Assembly (NCBI RefSeq): GCF_000218685.1
Contig: NW_006763290.1
Location: 4,800,908-4,864,907, forward strand
DNA: 64,000 nucleotides
Direction of reading: 5' to 3'
Origin: Serpula lacrymans var. lacrymans S7.9
Taxonomy: Eukaryota; Basidiomycota; Agaricomycetes; Boletales; Serpulaceae
A program made the translations under genes and the position numbers. The notes under the pieces were generated by a model. The model was not told the origin of the DNA, ran no database searches, and saw only the letters and a list, made by a program, of their open reading frames with translations. The first letter of the stretch is position 1. Each line of letters begins with the position of its first letter. This document shows, in pieces, positions 57,712 to 64,000 of this stretch.

Positions 57712-58408
57712 TGTGAGGCAACGATAAACTATAACAAAAACTAAACCTATCTCCTTCTGCACTTGCAGGGAGTAAGGGTCCAATGAGCTTTGAGGTCGAC
57801 AGACGCTAGAAATATAGCGAGTAGAGGACTTTGAGAGGTAAGCTTCAAAGGTTCTTGTTGAGGAGTAAAGCGGGTAAATTCAGTAATAGAAAGCTAAGGA
57901 GCTATACATGAATAGGTACGTCTTTATATAGAGAACTGTCCGTTCCTCAGACCGAAAGGAGAATATACGAAAAGTGGTCTGAGGAATTAATCAACCAATA
58001 GGAAAAAGGGAGAGTAACTATCGTACGACTTCTGACTTGATTAATCAGCAGGTGAGAGACTTGTACTAATAATAGAAGATTGTTACGCGTGGTCAGGAAC
58101 CGTATCCTCATGATGAGGTACGATTCTAGATAAGGCGTTTATTAGTATTACCAGGCTTTACTAGGGCTTGGAGCTGGTTGGCGAGATGCCTACTACCAGT
58201 CTCTACCCAGTGTGCTGGCTAGCTGGGAGCGATGCCCAGTCTCTGATCTGTGATATAAAGTGGTAGCGATGGTTAAGAAAGCCTGTGAGGGCTATGAGAA
58301 GTAAGATGGCAAAGGATACCTCTAGCCCTAGAGCCAGAGGTGTAACGGGAAAAGCGTCTGAGAACCAAGACATAACAAAGATAAGAAAATAGTAAAACGG
58401 TCCTTACA
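57712..58408 (-). repeat. 3' LTR of the chromovirus (697 bp)
   Basis: On the minus strand it starts TGTAAGGACC right after the polypurine tract and ends TTGCCTCACA. It matches the solo LTR at 54439-55136 closely. The flanking 5 bp on the left are CCCCC; the partner duplication is outside the window. Confidence 0.93.
58203..58373 (-). CDS. U3 microprotein ORF in the chromovirus 3' LTR (56 aa)
   Basis: Begins MSWFSDAFPVTPLALGLE and ends SQHTG, aligned without gaps to the copy at 54474-54644. In this element it follows pol by about 50 nt, so the genomic RNA would carry it as a 3'-terminal ORF inside U3. Confidence 0.55.
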   Translation of the reverse strand: MSWFSDAFPVTPLALGLEVSFAILLLIALTGFLNHRYHFISQIRDWASLPASQHTG

Positions 58409-58421
58409 TTACCCCCCCCTT
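58409..58421 (-). promoter_or_regulatory. polypurine tract of the chromovirus
   Basis: Minus strand AAAGGGGGGGGTAA directly before the LTR start; it primes plus-strand DNA synthesis. It abuts the pol stop codon. Confidence 0.85.
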
Positions 58422-61400
58422 TTATATTCTTGTCCCAAGAATCTTAGCGCCGCAGTCCGTGAAGCGGTTTGTGATCCAGTCGAAAAGGCGGGGTTTTTCG
58501 GTTGTTGTAGTGAAATTTTCGTATGGACGAAATCGTAAGGCGGCAGAGGCGATGACACGTGGGGCGGCAGGGTGTTTGCGGTGGAAGGTGGCAATAAGTG
58601 AAGGGGAATTTTTCAAATGGTGGTCGGGTTCCCACGTCCTCTCTGTGATCGGGTATCCCTTCCAATGGACGAAGTAATCGAGCTTAGCCCCTTTGAGTTT
58701 AGTGGGCCGAGAAGCAATGATTTCTTCGGCTTCGTATTCGGCTGCGCCATCAACTTGGATCGGCGGAGGTTTCGAGGTACGAGGTTGATTAGGAAACTCC
58801 GGCGTGTGATACGGCGATAAGAGGATTTCGTTGAATACGGGATGGATCGCCTTCCAGGATCTAGGGACGTCAAGGAGGTAAGCGGATGGGCCGACTTTTG
58901 CCTTTACCGTAAACGGGCCAAATCGCTTGTCATCTAACTTCTTCATCGGTCTATCGGTGGAGATATGAGTTCCTTCTAACCACACCTTATCCCCTTTGTG
59001 ATATTCCCGTGCTTCCGTGCGTTTTCGGTCATAGTACTTTTTGAGGTTTTGATTAGCAAGTAATAATGATTGCCTAGTTTGCTCGTGTAGTTTTGTCATA
59101 GAGGTTGCGAAATCTTCGGCAGCCTGCGAACGTCCGGAAGGCTTCTGACCGGTCCCTTTGCGAGTGTGAGAACCATAATTTACGAAGAAGGGGGTCTGAT
59201 TGGTCGCAGAGTGGAGATGATTGTTGTACGTGAATTCGGCAATGGCTAGCCAATCAGCCCAGTCGTCTTGTCGGTGATTAATGAACGTGCGTAGGTAGTG
59301 TTCTAGGTCTTGATTGATTCGTTCGGATTGCCCATCAGTTTGGGGGTGGTAACCTGTTGACAGGCCGGGTTCGATCCCAAGGGTCTGATAGAAGTCCTTG
59401 GTGAAGTTCGACATGAATTGAGGTCCTCTATCTGATATAATTTTTTCCGGGATGCCGTGTAGTCGTATAACCGAATCTCGTAGTTGTTTGGCGTAGCCTA
59501 ACGAATCAAGAGTAACGTGCGTTGGTACGAAGTGAGCCATTTTCGAGAATCTGTCAACAAAAACCTGGATAGCGTCGTATCCGTTTGACTCTGGTAATGC
59601 TCCGATGAGATCCGTTGTGATTATCTGCCAAGGACGATCAGGGATCGGATTTGGATGGAGGGGAGCATGCGGTTTTTGACAATGCGACTTTGTTCTCTGA
59701 CATATCTCGCATCCTGCGACATATTTCCTGATATCTCTCCTGAGGCTAGGCCACCAGAATGATCGGTTTACTCCTTCGTGCGTCTTTCTTTCTCCTGGGT
59801 GTCCGCTGAGGCTCGTGTCATGTTCTTCTTCGATAATACGTGCCCTCAACTTCGGATCTTGGGGTACGTAGATTTTGTTTTTGAAGGACCCTAACGTCAA
59901 CTCGTCTTCTTTCTCATTTCCTATCCAAACGATTCCGTCTCGTTTCTTCCAAACTTTTGGATCTTCTTTCAACTTCCTTACTACGTAATCGTCTAGTTTG
60001 TGCTGCGAAGCTAGCAGCTCATCCAGGTAGTGTTCTTCTAACACGTCCTCCATAGTATAAATGTTTGCTTCCGCGAGCTGAGGTAGAAGGACCTGTCCTT
60101 CGTTGTCTCTCTCGCCTCTCGGATGGTCTACTCTTCGGCTAAGTAGGTCCGCTTTCGTGTTCGCCGAGCCTTTCACATGCTCTAGCTTGAAATCGTATCT
60201 CGCTAGTGTGTCCATCCACCTAGCTTGTCGTCTGTTTACCTTCTGGGGGTCTCGGAAGTAGGTGAGGTTTTGATGGTCGGTGAATATGGTGAACTGGTGT
60301 TTAGCTCCCATGAGGAGGTGTCGCCATTCTTCTAACGCATGCATTACCGCTAGCATTTCTTTATCCCAGATAGCGTAATTTCTCTCTGCAGGGTTCATCG
60401 ATTTTGACAGGAATGCGACCGGTCTCCATTTCCCTTCTTGCTGCTGGGATAACACTGCTCCCGTGGCATAGTTGGAGGCATCACATTTAACTTTGAATGG
60501 ATCCTCGTCGTTAGGGATTGCGAGTGTGGGCGAAGTGGTGATTGTCTTTTTGAGAACGTCGAACGCTCGTTGTTGGTCTTCAGCCCACTCCCAGTCTACC
60601 TTTCCGGTGAGAATCGTCAGCGGTTTGGCAATCTTTCCGTAGTCTCTGATGAATCGTCTGTAAAAGTTTGAAAACCCTAGGAATGACTGTAACTCCTTCT
60701 TTGTTCGTGGTATCGGCCATTCTGCAACTGCCTGTACTTTTAGCGGGTCCATACAAATCGTATCATGGGAGATGATCATTCCCAGATATTCGACTTCTTT
60801 CCTTTCAAACTCGCATTTCTCTGGCTTGAGATATAATTGATTGTCTGCGAGTATCTGAAGAACTTTGGATACGATCTTCCTGTGTTCTTCTAACGAGTCG
60901 GTGAATATCATGATGTCGTCGAGGTATACGATAACTGATCCTTCGTTGATTAGGTCTCTGAGAAGTCGGTCCATCATTGTTTGAAAGGTGGCTGGGGAGT
61001 TCGTGAGTCCGAAGAACATAACCAGAGGTTCGAACAGTCCTCTGTTAGTTCTGAAGGCGGCCTTGTGCTCATCTCCTTCTTTGATTCGAACATTATTATA
61101 TCCCCAACGGACATCTAGCTTGGTGAAGAATCTCGCTCCTTTGAGTCGGTTTATCAATTCTGAAATGAGGGGTAACGTATATCGGTTTTTAATTGTGAGG
61201 GCGTTGAGTTTCCGATAGTCTTGTACCGGTCTGAGAGATCCGTCTTTTTTCTTGATAAAGAAGAACGGGGATGCGTAAGGGGATTTCGATACTCTGATCC
61301 TTCCTGTCTCCAGGTTCTCTTTCAAGAATTCGTCAAGATGAATTTGTTCATCTCGGTTGAGTGGATACGTTTTACAGTCTAGACCTTTGGCTTCTGGTAG

Positions 61401-62393
61401 GAGTTCAATTGCGTGATCCCAGACTCGTCGTGGGGGTAGTTTGTCAAATGACGCTTTTGTGAATACTGGCTCAAAATGATGATAAAATGGGGGAACGACG
61501 TCTCTGAACGTGAGTGTTGACTTTGCTCGTTCTGATTCTTCCGCAATCTGTTGGCTTTTGGTCTGAGATACGTTGCTTTCGACGGAAATTTTGTCAATCC
61601 TGCTCTGTAAGTCTACAGCGATGACTCTATCTCCGTCTTCAGGGTGATACTCCGTATCATCAGAAGGGTACGTGATGGTGTTGGTTTGCCAGTTGATATT
61701 GGGATTCGTGCGTCGTAGCCAGTCGTGTCCTAATAAAATTCTGGCCTCTCTTTGTCCAGTGACTAGGAAGTCCATTAATTCCGTGCGACCTGCCACAGTT
61801 AGGCGAAGTGTCACATATTCCGTTAAAGGTCCAGTGCGATTCTTGGTTCCATCGGCGTTTGAGACAATAACACGAGTTGGCAGTGGTTTTGTGGAAATGT
61901 TGTGTTGCCGAACAAAGGCTTCGTCAATGATAGAATCTGTGCATCCTGAATCTATCAAAACTGGAATGACATGCGTCTGGTGATCGTCGATAGTGGATAA
62001 TTGACATTGTAGCGAGAGTTTGCGTTGATGAGATGGGGGGAGGGATGCGAAGTCTTTGATCACATTCAATTGCTCTACGATATACTCTTCATCGTGTTGC
62101 TTGAGTAGATTGATTGTATCCGTCGTGATGTGTGGGTAACACTGGGGTGAGGCCCAGTTCCGAACCAATGCTTTGGCTCTTTCTTCTTTCTGGTCTTTAA
62201 TTCGTCGAGCCAACCATTCTGCTGAATGTGGCTTAGCGTATTTCTCGGCACGTGGGTTTTGGGAAACATGTTTTGATTTATCAGTTACAAATACATTTTC
62301 CGAACCGTGCTTACTGGTCAGAGAGTCCGTGCTTACTCCTGACCTTCGAGAAAATCCTTCGTCTTCGTCTCCTCCTGGGTTGTGGTTGCTTCT
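58422..62393 (-). CDS. chromovirus pol: protease, reverse transcriptase, RNase H, integrase, chromodomain
   Basis: Retrotransposon replication and integration polyprotein. The frame is open from 62393 to 58422 (about 1323 codons) and is in the -1 frame relative to gag, overlapping it by about 60 nt, so it is probably made by frameshifting. An internal start is possible but not needed. In order: protease LIDSGCTDSIID; reverse transcriptase with PVQDYRKLNALT, FTKLDVRWGYNN and YLDDIMIF; RNase H with KCDASNYATGAVLS and FTDHQNLTYF; integrase zinc segment HPGERKTHEGV..C..C; integrase core with TTDLIGALPES, IISDRGPQFMS and HPQTDGQSERINQ; and a C-terminal chromodomain (YEAEEIIASR .. DYFVHWKGYP .. TWEP). 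No stop or frameshift is seen. Confidence 0.95.
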   Translation of the reverse strand, partial: RSNHNPGGDEDEGFSRRSGVSTDSLTSKHGSENVFVTDKSKHVSQNPRAEKYAKPHSAEWLARRIKDQKEERAKALVRNWASPQCYPHITTDTINLLKQHDEEYIVEQLNVIKDFASLPPSHQRKLSLQCQLSTIDDHQTHVIPVLIDSGCTDSIIDEAFVRQHNISTKPLPTRVIVSNADGTKNRTGPLTEYVTLRLTVAGRTELMDFLVTGQREARILLGHDWLRRTNPNINWQTNTITYPSDDTEYHPEDGDRVIAVDLQSRIDKISVESNVSQTKSQQIAEESERAKSTLTFRDVVPPFYHHFEPVFTKASFDKLPPRRVWDHAIELLPEAKGLDCKTYPLNRDEQIHLDEFLKENLETGRIRVSKSPYASPFFFIKKKDGSLRPVQDYRKLNALTIKNRYTLPLISELINRLKGARFFTKLDVRWGYNNVRIKEGDEHKAAFRTNRGLFEPLVMFFGLTNSPATFQTMMDRLLRDLINEGSVIVYLDDIMIFTDSLEEHRKIVSKVLQILADNQLYLKPEKCEFERKEVEYLGMIISHDTICMDPLKVQAVAEWPIPRTKKELQSFLGFSNFYRRFIRDYGKIAKPLTILTGKVDWEWAEDQQRAFDVLKKTITTSPTLAIPNDEDPFKVKCDASNYATGAVLSQQQEGKWRPVAFLSKSMNPAERNYAIWDKEMLAVMHALEEWRHLLMGAKHQFTIFTDHQNLTYFRDPQKVNRRQARWMDTLARYDFKLEHVKGSANTKADLLSRRVDHPRGERDNEGQVLLPQLAEANIYTMEDVLEEHYLDELLASQHKLDDYVVRKLKEDPKVWKKRDGIVWIGNEKEDELTLGSFKNKIYVPQDPKLRARIIEEEHDTSLSGHPGERKTHEGVNRSFWWPSLRRDIRKYVAGCEICQRTKSHCQKPHAPLHPNPIPDRPWQIITTDLIGALPESNGYDAIQVFVDRFSKMAHFVPTHVTLDSLGYAKQLRDSVIRLHGIPEKIISDRGPQFMSNFTKDFYQTLGIEPGLSTGYHPQTDGQSERINQDLEHYLRTFINHRQDDWADWLAIAEFTYNNHLHSATNQTPFFVNYGSHTRKGTGQKPSGRSQAAEDFATSMTKLHEQTRQSLLLANQNLKKYYDRKRTEAREYHKGDKVWLEGTHISTDRPMKKLDDKRFGPFTVKAKVGPSAYLLDVPRSWKAIHPVFNEILLSPYHTPEFPNQPRTSKPPPIQVDGAAEYEAEEIIASRPTKLKGAKLDYFVHWKGYPITERTWEPDHHLKNSPSLIATFHRKHPAAPRVIASAALRFRPYENFTTTTEKPRLFDWITNRFTDCGAKILGTRI

Positions 62394-63373
62394 CTAGCTG
62401 CAACTTTCTTCAGAGGGCAGTTCCTTGCGATATGACCCGGCTGGCCACATCCGTAACATAACCTGAACCGACTCTGTCGGTCTGTATCCATGGGTACGCC
62501 TTGTCCGGGGAATACACCTCTCTGAGGTTGATCCTCGAACCTTCTTGCATACTGATTCGTCTGGGGTCTCGCCATCTGCTGTGGCTGCGGCACATGCTGG
62601 TGCGTATACGTCTGTTGTCTGTAGATGGGTCGCGACGGCTGCGTGACTTCTCTCTTTCGTCTTTCGTCTAATTGAAACTCTTCTCTTCGTGCCTCCCATG
62701 CGTAGGCTTGCGTTTTCCACTCAGCAAATGATTTTGGTAGGTCTCTCTGGATGATGACGAAATCACAGATTCGAGAGTGAAGATTCTTTTTGAGAATTCG
62801 ATTGATCACGTCGAAGTGAGTGGTAGCGTCATATCCGGCCTTGTCCATGAGCGTTGTGAAATGGCTAAAGAATTCGTCGCAATGCTTATTCTCCTGCTTG
62901 TATGTCTCGATCTCGTTTACCGCCTGCGATCTTTCGTTTGGATTTCCGAATACTTGGGCTAGATCGGTTAGGACGGTCGAGAGAGTCGGCCATACGGGGG
63001 TAGTTGCGTCGAGAGCTTTGGTAAGCACGTTCTCTTTCCAAGCTTTTACTGTCGACGTTCCTTGGTCGCTGATTTTGGATAGGAGGTAGATGAGCTTCGT
63101 CTTCTTGTCTGGAAAGTAGGATGCGTAGGCGGTTAAGTACAACTGTAGTGCTTGGCGCCATGCTATAAATCGTTCCTTTTCTCCTTTGAATTCGAAGGGT
63201 TCTGCTGCGAGAGTTACTTTGCCGTGTAACTGCGTGGGGTTAGACATGGATGAGGGTTTTGGAGGAATTGGAGGTGGAGGTGGAGGTGGGCGTGTAGGTG
63301 GTAGTGGTAGGGTTTGTCTGGGTGGAGTCTCTGGTTCTATGGACGGTCTTGGGTTTCGATATTCGGAAAACAC
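62333..63373 (-). CDS. chromovirus gag
   Basis: The capsid and nucleocapsid protein. 346 aa from ATG 63373 (MFSEYRNPRPSIEPETPP, Pro-rich); a second ATG at 63246 (MSNPTQLHGKV) is the more usual gag start. The retrotransposon gag domain contains FKGEKERFIAWRQALQLYLTAY and FGNPNERSQAVNEIETYKQ. The CCHC zinc knuckle CYGCGQPGHIARNC lies near the C-terminus. It ends KDFLEGQE at 62333, inside the pol overlap. Confidence 0.93.
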   Translation of the reverse strand: MFSEYRNPRPSIEPETPPRQTLPLPPTRPPPPPPPIPPKPSSMSNPTQLHGKVTLAAEPFEFKGEKERFIAWRQALQLYLTAYASYFPDKKTKLIYLLSKISDQGTSTVKAWKENVLTKALDATTPVWPTLSTVLTDLAQVFGNPNERSQAVNEIETYKQENKHCDEFFSHFTTLMDKAGYDATTHFDVINRILKKNLHSRICDFVIIQRDLPKSFAEWKTQAYAWEARREEFQLDERRKREVTQPSRPIYRQQTYTHQHVPQPQQMARPQTNQYARRFEDQPQRGVFPGQGVPMDTDRQSRFRLCYGCGQPGHIARNCPLKKVAAREATTTQEETKTKDFLEGQE

Positions 63374-63398
63374 TTTGAAGAATTAAAACGAGTTTTAT

Positions 63399-64000
63399 TT
63401 AGTTTGAATCGTAATCAAACTTGTCACTCCAATCGTTAGAAGTAAATCCAAAAATATTCTCTTCTTCTTCCAAATCTCTTTCTACCTGTGAGCTAGTGGT
63501 AGAATTACTGTCCAAGTTCGAGGTTGTTTCGTCTGGTGAGGGGGTCCTTTCTATGAGAACGTTTCCTTGAATCAACGAGGATACGGGAGGGATATAAGAG
63601 AAATTTCCGTGGGTCAGATGGTACGCTGGTTTATACTGCGAGTAGACTCTGTTGTTTTCTCGAATAAGTGTTCCCCAGAACTCGGTGTTGATCTCGGTAA
63701 CGATGAAACGATCTGTGGGGTGGCGGATGACTAAATCAAAAACTTCTTTTCCGTAGTTTTGGTATTCTCTGAACAATCGACAGACGTTCCTGATCTGTCT
63801 TTGTTCTCTTTCCCAATTTCTTCCTTCGAGGATTTCGTGTCCAATCTTAAACACTAGTCTGCGAAATTGTGATATACAGGCTACTATCCTTCGTATTGCG
63901 TCGCGGCAGAAAGGGGTGACAACTAATACGTGGACTCCTGTTTTAAGATAATCTCGTGGGTTGAAGGCGTCGTTCTGTTCGGGAGTGAGGGGGACGTCGA
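63399..64000 (-). CDS. extra ORF upstream of gag (5' partial)
   Basis: Open from the right window edge to a stop at 63399, only about 25 nt before the gag ATG at 63373, so at least 199 codons. Readable segments include VVTPFCRDAIRRIVACISQF, REYQNYGKEVFDLVIRHPTD and RFIVTEINTEFWGTLIRENN; the C-terminal 50 residues are acidic and Ser/Thr-rich. No known family recognised. It lies between the (unseen) 5' LTR and gag, where Gypsy elements usually have only a leader. Confidence 0.65.
   Translation of the reverse strand, partial: DVPLTPEQNDAFNPRDYLKTGVHVLVVTPFCRDAIRRIVACISQFRRLVFKIGHEILEGRNWEREQRQIRNVCRLFREYQNYGKEVFDLVIRHPTDRFIVTEINTEFWGTLIRENNRVYSQYKPAYHLTHGNFSYIPPVSSLIQGNVLIERTPSPDETTSNLDSNSTTSSQVERDLEEEENIFGFTSNDWSDKFDYDSN

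Larger units (their letters stand above)
57712..64000 (-). mobile_element. Ty3/Gypsy chromovirus, 3' part (5' end beyond the window)
   Basis: Minus-strand order: an extra ORF, gag, pol with chromodomain, polypurine tract, 3' LTR. The coding frames are uninterrupted in the window and the 3' LTR closely matches a solo LTR nearby, so the element is probably young and may be intact. The 5' LTR and primer site are right of position 64000. Confidence 0.93.

Noticed and set aside
1..64000. CRISPR arrays, bacterial operons, rRNA genes
   Set aside because: Intron-rich eukaryotic DNA; no regularly spaced repeats or rRNA-like sequence seen.

Overview
The window is nuclear DNA of a filamentous basidiomycete, most likely an Agaricomycete. 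The evidence is densely packed genes split by many 45-60 nt GT-AG introns, several microexons, a typical fungal housekeeping set (Rpn2, Cox6a/Cox13, importin alpha, Mtr10, Bck1, Gid8, Bio2, a Cdc3-type septin), and Ty1/Copia plus chromodomain Ty3/Gypsy retrotransposons. I rebuilt exon structures by hand from splice sites, reading-frame phase and family alignment from memory. For every gene given exon coordinates the exon lengths sum to a multiple of three, apart from the glycosyltransferase (cut by the window edge) and the 35.2 kb fragment (start not found).

Layout. 1-32.7 kb is a gene-rich block: glycosyltransferase (5' end outside the window), ribulose-phosphate 3-epimerase, a small secreted protein with a duplicated exon-intron unit, Cox6a/Cox13, Rpn2, a 2-hydroxyacid dehydrogenase, importin alpha, Lsm5, AP endonuclease, mitochondrial ribosomal protein bS16m, an acyl-CoA-binding/ankyrin protein, succinyl-CoA ligase alpha, Mtr10-type importin, a septin, an unknown acidic protein, a nitrilase, mitochondrial ribosomal protein mS35, a CZIB/UPF0587 zinc protein, and an IQ-motif protein with extreme microexons. 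32.7-38.1 kb is a transposon graveyard: a MITE-like inverted repeat, a pogo-like transposase remnant, and a solo Copia LTR holding two other solo LTRs, all three with perfect 5-bp target duplications. 38.1-48.2 kb is genic again: Bck1-type MAPKKK, Gid8, biotin synthase, Stm1-like protein. 49-64 kb is a retrotransposon cluster: a complete but broken Copia element, a triple nest of LTRs, another solo LTR, and the 3' part of an apparently intact chromovirus running off the right edge on the minus strand.

The host genes are mostly unrelated housekeeping functions. Close divergent pairs (cox13/rpn2, AP endonuclease/bS16m, mS35/CZIB, gid8/bio2) share intergenic promoters of about 150-320 bp. Energy metabolism (Cox6a, succinyl-CoA ligase, two mitoribosomal proteins) and nuclear transport (importin alpha, Mtr10) recur.

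The most unusual observation is a short ORF, starting ATG-TCN-TGG, at the same offset (35 nt) from the start of two diverged Gypsy-type LTR families. In its core codons most differences between the families are synonymous, and a hydrophobic stretch follows. It lies in U3, so in genomic RNA it would be a 3'-terminal ORF after pol. Other notable points are the IQ-protein gene with 5-, 8-, 10- and 13-nt exons and two GC-AG introns, and an extra ORF upstream of gag in the chromovirus.
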